Origin: Ostreococcus lucimarinus CCE9901
Taxonomy: Eukaryota > Chlorophyta > Mamiellophyceae > Mamiellales > Bathycoccaceae
Direction: 5' to 3'
Assembly (NCBI RefSeq): GCF_000092065.1
Contig: NC_009357.1
Location: 744,001 to 808,000 of the forward strand
DNA length: 64,000 bases
Positions within the stretch are counted from its first letter, which is position 1. Every line of letters begins with the position of its first letter. Below, piece by piece: positions 1 through 9,754 of the stretch. The translations under genes were made by a program, and so were the position numbers. Below the pieces are notes generated by a model, which was not told the DNA's origin, searched no databases, and was given only the letters and a program-made list of their open reading frames with translations.

Positions 1-885
1 ATCATGAACCTCGTCGGCAAACTTTTTCGGTTCTTCGAGGTACAACCAATGCCCACAGTTTTCGAAAATCTTCAACTCCGAATCGGGAATCATCTCAGCC
101 ACCGCTTTGATGCCATCTATGGGAAATATTTTGGTTTCACGTCCCGCCAGGACGAGCGCCGGGATGGTCATGTGTCGACACTCGCTTCGCCAGTCTTGGT
201 GCGTGTGGTCGTACATCAGCTCGCACAACGCCTCGGGACAGCACTCGAGCGTCTCGCTCTTCACCATGGCGAGCACGTCGGGATCAACGACACTGAGATC
301 GTGAAAGCAAGCCTCGGCGTTACCATCCGCGAACGTAGACATATCTCTTCTCACAGCCGCCGCCAACGCCTCGTAACTCGCCGCGTCGTAACAACCCAAA
401 CTCCCCAGCTCCCAATCCGGGCGTCTATTCTGCAACGGGGCCTGATCCACGAGCACCGCGCCGATGACGCTCACCTCGGTCGCATCGCTCCCCCCTCCGA
501 CGCGCCATCGCGCGCCGCACAACTGTAAGAGCGACCAAACGACCGCGCATCCCATCGACGCGCCGACGAGCACGAACCCGCTCGGCGACAGTCTCGCCGC
601 CGCCTGCTCCAGGACCTCCCGCAGGTCCATCGCCAGCCGCGCGACGGTGTGGCCGCGTCCCGGACGGTCGCTCCCGCCGTGCCCTCGAAGATCGAACGCG
701 ATCGTCGCGGGAAAGTCGTCGCGCGCCGCGCGCATCGCCGGCGACCAGTACGCCGCCGTCCCGCTCCAACCGTGGACGAGGACGACGACGGGGCGATCGC
801 GCGCGGGCGTAGCGCCGCCGACGACGGCGCGGAGGCGAACGCGGCCGCCGTCGACGGGGTCCAGGTCGAGCGCGGTCCACGGCAT
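1..885 (-). CDS. alpha/beta-hydrolase fold protein, C-terminus cut by window edge
   Basis: The reading frame starts at the ATG at 885-883 and runs off the left edge after 295 codons. The N-terminal part has the oxyanion-hole motif VVVLVHGW (about residues 33-40) and DLRGHGGSD (65-73). The nucleophile elbow is GASMG with Ser110. A candidate catalytic His lies in ENCGHW near the left edge. This is the layout of small hydrolases of the epoxide-hydrolase or esterase type. The usual acid site after strand 7 reads GRET rather than GxxD, so the third catalytic residue is uncertain. Substrate cannot be told. No targeting signal is obvious. It is transcribed in the same direction as the downstream beta-oxidation gene but is separated from it by its own promoter gap. 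Confidence 0.85.
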   Translation of the reverse strand, partial: MPWTALDLDPVDGGRVRLRAVVGGATPARDRPVVVLVHGWSGTAAYWSPAMRAARDDFPATIAFDLRGHGGSDRPGRGHTVARLAMDLREVLEQAAARLSPSGFVLVGASMGCAVVWSLLQLCGARWRVGGGSDATEVSVIGAVLVDQAPLQNRRPDWELGSLGCYDAASYEALAAAVRRDMSTFADGNAEACFHDLSVVDPDVLAMVKSETLECCPEALCELMYDHTHQDWRSECRHMTIPALVLAGRETKIFPIDGIKAVAEMIPDSELKIFENCGHWLYLEEPKKFADEVHD

Positions 886-943
886 CGCGCGTCGACGAGT
901 GTTTGGGAGCGAGGTCGATTGCAAAGGGCGGCGTCGCTCGGTT

Positions 944-3112
944 CTAAAGACGAGATTTAATTTTGGTGTCCAACGGACCCTGAGCGAGGGTGCGACCCTG
1001 AATGGCGCAGTTCTCTAAGTAAGGACACGGTTGGTACAGACCGCCGTACTTGGTGGACCAAGCGCGGAGCTTGGCGGCGATCACGGCGGGGCCGACGGAG
1101 TCGCCCCAGTGGACGACGCCGCCTCGAAAGGCAGGGAAGCCCATGCCTAAGATTGCCGCGGTGTCGATATCGCCAGCCTTGACGACGATGCCTTCGGAAA
1201 GAACTCTGCACGCTTCGTTGACGACCGGGAAAAAGATCATCTCAGCGATCTCTTGCGGACTCAAGCCCGCCGGAATGGGCGAACCGTCGAGCGGAAGTTT
1301 GGACTGCGCTCGGGACGCGGCGATGAGCATCTCGACACCCTCGGAATCAGGCGTGGCCCGGCGCTTATTGTCGTACTTGTAAAATCCAGCACCGGACTTC
1401 TCGCCCAATCTTTTGTTCGCGAGCAACGATGGGATGAGGGGCGAGCGGTAGACTCGATCGGGGAAATCGTCGATGAAGTTCTGCCCGACGTGAACGCCGA
1501 CATCGTGACCGACCAAATCACCCAAACGGAACGGACCCATGGGCATTCCAAACATCATTATCGCACGATCGATGGCGTACGGATCGCACCCAATATCCAC
1601 GAGCACCGTCGCGCTCATGGTGTACGGAAAGAAGATACGGTTGACGGCGAATCCGGTGCAGTTTCCCACGACGACAGGCGTCTTCTTAATTTGTTTACTC
1701 AAGCCCAAGGTGTCCACCAAAATCTGCGCCGGAGTCGCGTCGGTACGAATAATTTCGAACAGCTGCATGACATGAGCAGGTGAAAAGAAATGAGCACCCA
1801 CGATGCGCTCTGGGTTCTTCATTTTGGCGGCGATTTTTGTAATGTCGATGGTACTCGTGTTCGTGCTCAAGATGCAATCAGGCTTGCAAATCCTCTCCAA
1901 CTCACAGAAGATCTTTTGCTTGAGAGGTAAGTTTTCAATGACAGCCTCGATGACCATATCACACTGACGGAAATCTTGATCTGTGAGTGTAGGCTTGACG
2001 AGCGACATCAGCTGGCGCGCCTTGTCTTCAGTCATCCTGCCTTTACGAACCATGCTCGTCAAGTTTGATTGAATGCGACCGACGCCCGCGTCCAAAAACT
2101 CTTGCTTGATCTCTTTCAACACGACTTGAATTCCAGCGAGCAAGCACGCCGTGGCGATTCCACTCCCCATCAAACCGCCTCCGACGACGCCGACTGACTT
2201 CATCGGTCGAGGCTTAAGGCCGACGTCCGTGATTCCCGGAACTACGTTCGTCGCGCGCTGAGCGAAGAAGAAGTGAACCAAACCTTTCGCGGCAGGCGAT
2301 GATACAGCCTTTTTAAAGTTTTCTGCCTCGCGCTTCAGTCCCTCTTCAGGGCCTTGGGCGAGTCCGACCGAGATGGCATCGACGCAAAGCGCCACGTGCG
2401 GCATCACTGACTGCACTCGCTTGGCCTTCTTGCTCGCCTCCTTGAGAATCATCTCCGTAGACTTGGGATCTGGTAGTTTGTCTTTACGATACATCGAAAG
2501 CTCCCGCTTCACGGAGCCACTCGCGATCGCCTTCGCCAACGCCGACGCCTCGGCGACGATTCTTGACGGGTCCGCAATTTTGTCAACCAATCCAAGTTTC
2601 AGCGCCTCCTCCGCCTTGATCGACTTGCTCTTCAGCATCATCTCCAGGGACTTCTCCAAGCCCACCAACCGCGGCAGGCGTTGAGTGCCACCAAACCCAG
2701 GAATCACTCCCAACTGAAGCTCAGGCAACCCCAACTGCGCCCTCGGCGTCGCCACGCGCGCGTTGCACGACATCGCCACCTCCAATCCCCCTCCTAGAGC
2801 CAAGTTTTCGATCGCCGCCACGCACGGCTTACTTCCACCCTCCACGTATCGGCACAGAATCGCGTTAAAATCGCCCACGTCGTTCGACGGCTTCCCCTGG
2901 GTCGACTTTCTCAATTGCGTAATGTCGAAACCGCCGCTAAACTTTCCGCCCGCCCCGTGGATGACGATCGCGCGCACGTTCGAGTTTGCCTGCGCGTCCT
3001 TTACCGCGCGCTCGAGTCCCTCGAGTACCGGCACCGCCAGCGCGTTCACCGGGGGGTTATTCAGCTCGATCACCGCCACGCCGTCGTCGATTTTCGTCGT
3101 CACCGGGGACAT
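944..3112 (-). CDS. MFP2: peroxisomal multifunctional protein: enoyl-CoA hydratase / 3-hydroxyacyl-CoA dehydrogenase
   Basis: This 722-residue, intron-free protein carries out the two middle steps of fatty-acid beta-oxidation. The hydratase/isomerase half (about residues 1-200) has the oxyanion motif GAGGKFSGG and the two catalytic glutamates in GGGLE (Glu111) and LPELQLG (Glu131). The dehydrogenase half begins at the NAD-binding loop GGGLMGSGIA (about 311-320) and holds NTSTIDI and GAHFFSPAHVMQL. The protein ends in SRL, a classical type-1 peroxisome targeting signal, which fits the family in plants (MFP2, AIM1). Length matches the family. Beta-oxidation in this alga is therefore probably peroxisomal. 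Confidence 0.96.
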   Translation of the reverse strand: MSPVTTKIDDGVAVIELNNPPVNALAVPVLEGLERAVKDAQANSNVRAIVIHGAGGKFSGGFDITQLRKSTQGKPSNDVGDFNAILCRYVEGGSKPCVAAIENLALGGGLEVAMSCNARVATPRAQLGLPELQLGVIPGFGGTQRLPRLVGLEKSLEMMLKSKSIKAEEALKLGLVDKIADPSRIVAEASALAKAIASGSVKRELSMYRKDKLPDPKSTEMILKEASKKAKRVQSVMPHVALCVDAISVGLAQGPEEGLKREAENFKKAVSSPAAKGLVHFFFAQRATNVVPGITDVGLKPRPMKSVGVVGGGLMGSGIATACLLAGIQVVLKEIKQEFLDAGVGRIQSNLTSMVRKGRMTEDKARQLMSLVKPTLTDQDFRQCDMVIEAVIENLPLKQKIFCELERICKPDCILSTNTSTIDITKIAAKMKNPERIVGAHFFSPAHVMQLFEIIRTDATPAQILVDTLGLSKQIKKTPVVVGNCTGFAVNRIFFPYTMSATVLVDIGCDPYAIDRAIMMFGMPMGPFRLGDLVGHDVGVHVGQNFIDDFPDRVYRSPLIPSLLANKRLGEKSGAGFYKYDNKRRATPDSEGVEMLIAASRAQSKLPLDGSPIPAGLSPQEIAEMIFFPVVNEACRVLSEGIVVKAGDIDTAAILGMGFPAFRGGVVHWGDSVGPAVIAAKLRAWSTKYGGLYQPCPYLENCAIQGRTLAQGPLDTKIKSRL

Positions 3113-3447
3113 AATTCCAGGTTTCCGATTCGGTACGGATTATCGTCGACGCCGATCGCGCGCGGGCGCGTTCGAGGTCGCGCGTCGGTGTGAAGGCGCG
3201 AAAGGCGGTCACACTCGCGATCGGTCGTCGTCTGCGCGTCGCGAGGCGTCGAACGTCGTCGAGTGGCGGTGCTTCGACGGACGGCGACAGTTACGCAGTC
3301 ACGGCGTCGGCGACGCGACTGGCGACTGGAGCGACGGAACCGCGAGCGACGGAATGAGGGTAACAGCCTCGCGAACGGCGATATAATTTGAATTGAAACG
3401 GCGACGATTCGTCACGGGGCGATCGCGAATGAACTCTGAGGACGGAA
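3113..3447. other. intergenic, 335 bases
   Basis: This stretch separates the 5' end of MFP2 from the 3' end of the CD36-family gene. It is GC-rich and presumably holds the MFP2 promoter. I see no conserved open frame, tRNA or repeat in it. Confidence 0.5.
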
Positions 3448-5870
3448 TCACACGGCGAACGCGACCTTGGTCGCCGAAGCTGGCGCGGCGTCGGTCTGGT
3501 TGGGGTCCAACTCGGAATTCTTCTTTTTCAGCGCCGAGACGAGGTTCTTGTCGGAGAAAGACTGCATCGCTCGAGAATTATTTTGAACGGCTTCCACGGC
3601 GTATCGATCGCCGTCGATGAGACGGCGATCGAGGGCACGTCTCACGTAGAGCGTGACGCCGGAGACGAGTATCAGGCAGAGGGACACAATGGGGGAGACG
3701 TATCGCCACACTGCGACAAGAATCTCGATGAAGTCGATCGTTTCCTTGATTTCATCGTAAAACGCCTCGTCCATGTCGTACTCGAGGCTGGTCCAGGAGA
3801 TTGGAACGAGGGCTTCGTCACCGCTCGAGGCGCCGGACCAGAGCGTGGTGTAGAAAGTATCCGTCGGGTCAATTTTGAAGTTTTGTTGGATCGGAACTCG
3901 CATGCCCACGGTGTTACCGCTGCGCTCGTAAATCATGATCTCGATATCATGTATCGTGGCGTTCGGGGCGAACGGAGATGAAGAAGAGGTCGGATCGATG
4001 TACCCGCCGAAGACTCGGGGGTCGGCTCGATGACCGTGAGGAAGCGTGTACACACTCGGGATGAGCTCGAACCCGCTCACGTTGAACGTGCCGTGAAATT
4101 CCGTGTTGCGCCCACACGCAGTCTGATCTACTGGACAAGCCAAGAACTCTTCGTGCGCGATAGCGTACGTTTCGACAGAGACCTTGGAATTCTTCTTGAC
4201 CGTCTTGCCTTGCTGGTGTCGCAGCGTGAGGGAGCGTTTCAAATCTAATCCCATGCCAAAATCTGCCCAGGCAACGACATCAACTGAACTTCCGTGGATC
4301 TTAATAGCGTGATATTGTCCAGAAGCAATTGTTTTGCCTACGACGTTCTCGACATGCGACGTGTGAGGGTACGTGATTGGTCCCGCGGCGCCGTCAGAAC
4401 GGCGCAACACATTCGTCGCGTTCTCGGGCGAGTTCACGCCGGTTGCGATGCGATAGGGCGTAGATCCGTAGACATAAGCCCACGTAGAAGTATCATTCAC
4501 ACTCCACGGCACGTGATCGTCGTCGATCGTCGTCGCGTTGCGAATCTTTGTCACCGATCGAATGAGTCTTCTAGGATCGTTTGCCGCATACTGCGCGGAG
4601 ACGACGGGATCCTCGTATCCAAAAATCCACTCTCGAACGGTGCGTTTGATCAACATTCCGCTAGATTGTGGGCCAAGAGCGGGTCCAAGAGACGCTTGAA
4701 ACGCGTTCGCTCCGTAGGTCGACGAGATATGAGTCAGGTATCCTTTCCAAAGCTGCGCGTGAAGCGCCGAGATCGTAAACGTCGCCGCCAATGTCGTCGT
4801 GTCCATAGTCAGCATACCCACGGCTGTCATGCCCGTGGAATCGCCGACAACGGCCTGATACAGCGCACTCGACGTCGGCGAGCTTATCGCGACGACAGAA
4901 ACGGGCTGAGAAGCCTGAGTGGCGGCCCAAGATGCGTATTCAGGAACAGACGGGAAGCCGGTTAGAAACGCCGCCGGCACGCCCAAGGCAGCGAGTTGGG
5001 TCACCGATAGTCCCCCAAGAGGGCTCGCTGTGAAGATTTGTTCAACTGCAAGCGCCTGTAAAGCGGTAGGCCCTCCAAGAGCCGCCGCGACGAGGTTAGG
5101 AAACGCCGCCCCGAGCGTTGGGTCGTTCGCCATGGCGCCAAAAAGCTGAGTGATACCGCCGACCAACCCCGAGAGCGTTTGCGGGATTGCGGTGTACAGG
5201 ATGTTCGCTTCGCTCCCTGCCGTCTTCACCATGCCGATGTACGCCAAGTTGAAAGACACGATCTATGATGAAGAGTGAGAAGTTATGAAACTAAATGAAG
5301 CGCTCTAGTTAGTATACCTCGTCGTTCATTGAGCATCCGTCGCAAAAGTTTGCAGCGTCCATGTCCGCATAGAGCGTCGACACAAAGGATACTTCCGTGT
5401 CGTCGTTCGAAAAAGTAATATTCTGACGCTTGTTCACAGTGTTCGAAATAACGTACGGACCCACTTCCACGAGTGCCGGGGGATGAGTACCGGCGAGAAC
5501 TTGACTCGGGTTGGTGATGTTCCAGAAATAAATGCTCGCCTTGAGATTATTCTCGCATCTGGTGGTGCTGGTTACCCAGCACTTATCGCCCCGGTCAATC
5601 TTATAATCGGTGATCAAGCTCAGCGCAGGGACGTAGAGATACGCCAAACATAAGCTCGTGCCTAAAAATAACGTCGCACCGACTAAGACAGCCTGCAAAG
5701 TTGGTGTGAGCTCGCGTCGGCTGCGGTGAAGAAACACATGGCAAACTCACGTGACAGAAGAAATTTTTCCTGCTCGACTCCAAGCCACCGTACGTGCTGA
5801 GCACCTTGGTCGGCGCAGCACTCCGTTCATCGACCTCGATCGTGTCTAACGTGTCGTACTGGGTCGACAT
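3448..5870 (-). CDS. CD36 / scavenger-receptor class B family membrane protein
   Basis: Three exons on the minus strand: 5870-5751, 5692-5318 and 5262-3448, giving 769 residues. Both introns (58 and 55 bases) are phase 0, with donors GTGAGT and GTATAC. The N-terminus carries one membrane helix (about residues 41-61, AVLVGATLFLGTSL). It is followed by the family block YFWNITNPSQVL, PPALVEVGPYV and RQNITFS. The C-terminus has a second helix (YVSPIVSLCLILVSG) and a short cytosolic tail. Two anchors with a large glycosylated ectodomain are the hallmark of CD36, SR-BI and LIMP-2, which bind lipids or lysosomal enzymes. At 769 residues it is longer than animal members. The ATG at 5870 was preferred over one at 5951, which would leave only 5 bases to the upstream gene. 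Ligand unknown. Confidence 0.82.
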
Positions 5871-5956
5871 CGCGGCGTGCACTGAGGTTGATATTCTATT
5901 CTTGGCTCGCGACGTCGTCAACAATCGCGTCTTTGTTTTGTTACAAATCATGTTCC

Positions 5957-6940
5957 CTAGTCCTGCTTATCGTGCTCATCGGGCGTCGCCCAGTACTGCG
6001 GGGTGTCCAAATCAGTCATCAATCCCCAGCCGTACATCAAAGTGATGAGAAGGCCCCAGAAGATGATCACCCCCATCACGAGCTGCGCCTGCGTCTCGCA
6101 CAGCGCGCCGCACTCGGGCGCCTCCGATTGCTCCAGCGCCAGCAGCGCGCGCCCCGTGGCGCCGTCCTCGACCTCACCGCACTCGAGCGCGCTCGCACCG
6201 GCTGATTCATAAAACACGCCTACGGCGGCGATACCCTCGCGCTCGACCGTCTCCAAATCGTTCGCGAACGCCTCGCCCGCGCCTCGCGCGTCGTCCCCGC
6301 ACGTCGCCACCACCGCTCGCAGCCTCCCTCCCGCGGCGCCCTCGCGCGCGTCCAAGTACGCGCGCAACGGATCACGCGCGTACACGATCGTCTCCATCCC
6401 ATCGACGCTCGCCAGCTCATCCTCGCACTCGACCGACGCGAAGACGCGCCGCGCCCCGTCGCTCTCCTCGATCGCCCGCCGCACCGCGTCCGCCCTCACC
6501 CGCGCGTTCGGCGCGAACGTCCCGCGACGCTTCCCATCGCCCTCGCCGCGCACCCGTCGCAGCGCGTCCCTTCGCGCGTCCCCATCGTCGCCGAACCGTC
6601 CTCGTCGAACGAGCGCGAGCTCGGCCTCGTCGTCCTCCTCGTCCTCGTCGCGCGTCCCGATCGCCGCCGACGTCCTCGCGCGCGCGCCGACCCCTCGATC
6701 GCGCGTCCGATCGCCGTCGCGCGCGCCGACGACCGCGACGACGCCGTCGTCCATCGCGCGCGCGTCGTACGTCGTCTCGAACGCGTCGCCTCGATCGTTC
6801 GCCCGCGCGCTCTTCGCGCGCGCCGTTCGCGCGCGCACGAGCGCGCCGTCGCTCGCGCGCGCCGCGAGCGCGACCGCGACGACGAGGACGACGAGCGTCG
6901 CGCGCGTCGGCGTCGCCGCGCGTCGCGCGCCGCGCGGCAT
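5957..6940 (-). CDS. type I membrane protein, possible V-ATPase accessory subunit (Ac45/VOA1-like)
   Basis: A 327-residue protein with an N-terminal signal sequence (ATLVVLVVAVALAARAS, about 15-31), an Arg/Asp-rich lumenal part, and one C-terminal membrane helix (MGVIIFWGLLITLMYGWGL). A short tail with DTPQYW and DEHDKQD follows. A single helix near the C-terminus followed by a short tail with a LxTPxxF-like motif resembles the V-ATPase accessory subunit Ac45/VOA1, which helps assemble the proton pump. The lumenal region is too diverged for me to confirm this. The gene is head-to-head with the METTL9-like gene, leaving only 8 bases between the annotated starts. Confidence 0.6.
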   Translation of the reverse strand: MPRGARRAATPTRATLVVLVVAVALAARASDGALVRARTARAKSARANDRGDAFETTYDARAMDDGVVAVVGARDGDRTRDRGVGARARTSAAIGTRDEDEEDDEAELALVRRGRFGDDGDARRDALRRVRGEGDGKRRGTFAPNARVRADAVRRAIEESDGARRVFASVECEDELASVDGMETIVYARDPLRAYLDAREGAAGGRLRAVVATCGDDARGAGEAFANDLETVEREGIAAVGVFYESAGASALECGEVEDGATGRALLALEQSEAPECGALCETQAQLVMGVIIFWGLLITLMYGWGLMTDLDTPQYWATPDEHDKQD

Positions 6941-6948
6941 GCCGCGCG

Positions 6949-8019
6949 ATGCGTCGCGATGTGACGATTTCGCGGCCGCAGACCCGCGCGCGCATGCGCG
7001 CCGCGCTCGGACCGCGCGCGCGCGTCGCCATGTCCGTCGAGCGCGCGCGCGCGGACGCGCGCTCGGACCGCGCGCGCGCGCGACCGCGCGCGACCGCGGA
7101 CGCGCTCGAGGACCTGCGCGTGCGATGCGCGCACTGCGACGCCGTCTTCGCGCCGCGCGCGCTCGAATACGGCGCCGACGCGCGACGATTCGCGAGCGAG
7201 ACGCTGCGAGACGCGTTCGACGCGCTCGAGCGGGACGAGGAGACGAACGGGTTCTTGCTGCGAGGGCGCGAGCGCGGCGACGCGGCGCACCGGGGGCTGG
7301 CGCGGGCGTGCGACGAGCTGAGGAAGACGATGTCGCTCACGGAGGCGAACGCGACGCTGGGGCGAGGGGCGATGCACGTGTTCTCGACGAAACAGGCGAG
7401 GGCGCTGCTGACGAGCGCGGGGGCGGTCGGGGAGGGAGAGGGAAGGTTGAGATGGTTTTTGGACGTCGGCGCGGGGTGCGGCGAGGTGACGGAGACGCTG
7501 GCGAAGAATTTTGAAAAGACGTGCGCGACGGAGAGCTCGCGAGGGATGGCGAAGCGATTGAGAGAGCGTGGATTTGATGTCGTGCTCGAGAGCGACACGA
7601 TCGAGGACGTCGTGGGGGACGTGCGGCGGCTGGGGGAGGATTTGGACGAGGACGGGTTCGACGTCGTCGCGGCGTTGAACCTGTGCGATCGAATCGACGC
7701 TCCGGTGACGCTCATGTCGCAGTTAAAGCGCGCGTTGAAACCCGGGACCGGGGTTTTGATATTAGCCATCGTCGTTCCGTTCCGTCCATTCGTCGAGGGC
7801 GCGGACGGGACGCGAACGAAACCCAGCGAAACCGTCGACGCGCCGAGCTCGGGATCGTGGGAGGCGGGCGTCGAGGCGCTGTGGGAAAATTTAATCGCTC
7901 CCGCGGGATTCGAGCTCATCAGGCTCGCCCGGGTGCCGTACATATCCGAGGGCGATCACCTCTTCGACGCGTACGTCCTGGACGACGCCGTGTTCGTGTT
8001 GAGGGCGCCGGCTCGATGA
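6949..8019 (+). CDS. METTL9: METTL9/DREV-type protein-histidine methyltransferase
   Basis: The C-terminal two thirds match the DREV family closely: FSTKQARALL, the SAM-binding motif FLDVGAGCGEVT, CATESSRGMAKRL, VAALNLCDRID, LILAIVVPFRPFVE, KPSET, and the end VPYISEGDHLFDAYVLDDAVF. METTL9 methylates the N-pi atom of histidine in alternating His motifs of several proteins. Length is 356 residues from the ATG at 6949. Because the divergent neighbour starts at 6940, a later ATG at 6994 or 7030 is more likely, leaving 329-341 residues. The first 60 or so residues are Arg/Ala-rich and not conserved. Confidence 0.9.
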   Translation: MRRDVTISRPQTRARMRAALGPRARVAMSVERARADARSDRARARPRATADALEDLRVRCAHCDAVFAPRALEYGADARRFASETLRDAFDALERDEETNGFLLRGRERGDAAHRGLARACDELRKTMSLTEANATLGRGAMHVFSTKQARALLTSAGAVGEGEGRLRWFLDVGAGCGEVTETLAKNFEKTCATESSRGMAKRLRERGFDVVLESDTIEDVVGDVRRLGEDLDEDGFDVVAALNLCDRIDAPVTLMSQLKRALKPGTGVLILAIVVPFRPFVEGADGTRTKPSETVDAPSSGSWEAGVEALWENLIAPAGFELIRLARVPYISEGDHLFDAYVLDDAVFVLRAPAR

Positions 8020-8115
8020 ACCGACGTCCCGAGCGCGCGAGCGGGACGCGCTGTAATTCAACGCTTCATTCCTAGCCTCCCCGCGCGCCCGCGCGCGCTT
8101 TCGCCGCGAGCGACG

Positions 8116-9586
8116 ATGTCGACGGCGTCCACGTCGTCGTCGTCGTCGACGTCGGCGCCGATGACGGCGAGCGAGATTCGCGCGCGCGTGCGACGCCAAA
8201 AAGTCGACCCGCGCGTGTCGCTGGACGTCTACTTCAGAACCGCCGAACACGTGCATCTACAGGTGCGCGCGCGCTCGCGACGCGCTCGCGACGCGCGCCG
8301 ACGGTAGAACTCTCGAGCGCGCGCGCGCGAAGCGCGAGCGACGACGGCGACGACGGGAAAAGGGGACGCTCGATTGGATTGGGACGCGGCGTCGGTTGAC
8401 CGAACGCGAGCGACGCGCGCTCGCGACGCGCGGAACGACGGCGCCGCGAGACTGACGGCTCGCGATGCGATGTGCGCTCGTCGCGATCGCGCAGGCAAAG
8501 ATTTATAGGAGCGAAGGAAACTTGCCGCAGCTGTACAGGCTGTTGTACGCGTACGCGTCGGTGGTGTTGGATACGATGGCGGAGCACGGCGACTGGGACG
8601 ACGTAAAGTACGCCGAGCGGGTGAAACGGGAGAAAACGAGGACGGAGGAGGCGTTAGCGGAGATGGAGTCATTGAAACCGGTGATCGATGCGGAGGCGGA
8701 GGCGTGGAGACGATCGGCACCGCGGCGCGGGGCGAAGTCGGCGGCGGTCGGAGCCGCCGCCGGCGCGTCGTCGTCGTCCACAAAGGGCGCGACCGGGGGG
8801 GATGGGGACACGAACAGGAACACGACGGTACCTAAAGCGAGCGGAGAGACGCTGACGAAGCACTCGATGTTCGACGGGCGTCTACCGAGTGCCACGGACA
8901 CGGCGACGGCGGCTCGAACGGCGGCGGCGAACCCGAGCGGAGCCGTCGTCGAAAAGAGTACCACCGCGCCCGCACCGAGCGTGGGGACGCGACAAGAAAA
9001 CGCAGCGAGACACGCCCACTCGCTGTTACCTCCGCCGCCACCGCCGCCTCCAGCGCTCGGGGATGGGGACTCCGCGGCGTTTTCGCAGAGCCTGATGCGC
9101 AACGCGGCGAGCGTGGATTTCCAACCCAAAGTCATCGTCCAGATTCCCACCACGGACGAGGCGGCCACGGACCACACGCGCTTAGACACCCGTCTAAAGC
9201 TGTACAACCTGCGCGAGAAAGTCGTCCGCGGCGACGGGAACTGCCAATTCCGCGCCGTCGCCGATCAACTCTTTCGCGACCAAGAGCGTCACGCCGAGTG
9301 TCGCGCCGTCGTCGTCGATCAACTCCGCCGCGCCTCCGAAGACTACGCTCCCTACGTTCCCGAAGATTTCGACGCGTACGTCGAATCCATGGCCAAGGAC
9401 ACCGCGTGGGGCGATCACATCACCCTTCAAGCCGCCGCCGACGCCTACGGCGTTCGCATGTGCGTCATATCCAGCTACCGGGACAACTTTCTCGTCGAGA
9501 TCACCCCCAAGACGGCGCGCAGCGCGCGCGTGTGTTGGATCTCCTTCTGGGCCGAGGTACACTACAACTCCGTGTACCCCGCGTAG
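8116..9586 (+). CDS. OTU-family deubiquitinase with AMSH/USP8-like N-terminal helical domain
   Basis: Two exons, 8116-8262 and 8495-9586, joined in phase 0 across a 232-base intron with GTGCGC donor and ACTGAC at 8451-8456; 412 residues. The splice rebuilds YFRTAEHVHLQ-AKIYRSEGNLPQ-LYRLLYAYASVV, which looks like the USP8/AMSH dimerisation (MIT-like) helices found in endosomal deubiquitinases. A low-complexity linker with a proline run follows. The C-terminus is an OTU cysteine protease domain: RGDGNCQFRA with Asp296 and Cys299, WGDHITLQAAADAYG, and EVHYNSV with His405. It should remove ubiquitin from substrates. The N-terminal domain suggests recruitment to endosomal sorting machinery, which is inference. 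Confidence 0.88.
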
Positions 9587-9754
9587 TCTCCCAGCCCTCG
9601 TCGCGCTCGGTCCCTCGTCGCCGCCGCCGCCGCGCCGAGTCCCTCGTATCCACCGTTCACGACTCACGACGAATGCTGTATGGGTAAACAGTATGCTTCA
9701 CGCCACGGTGCCGAGGCCGTGTTCGACGTCACCGCGCGCGTCACATCGCGCGCC

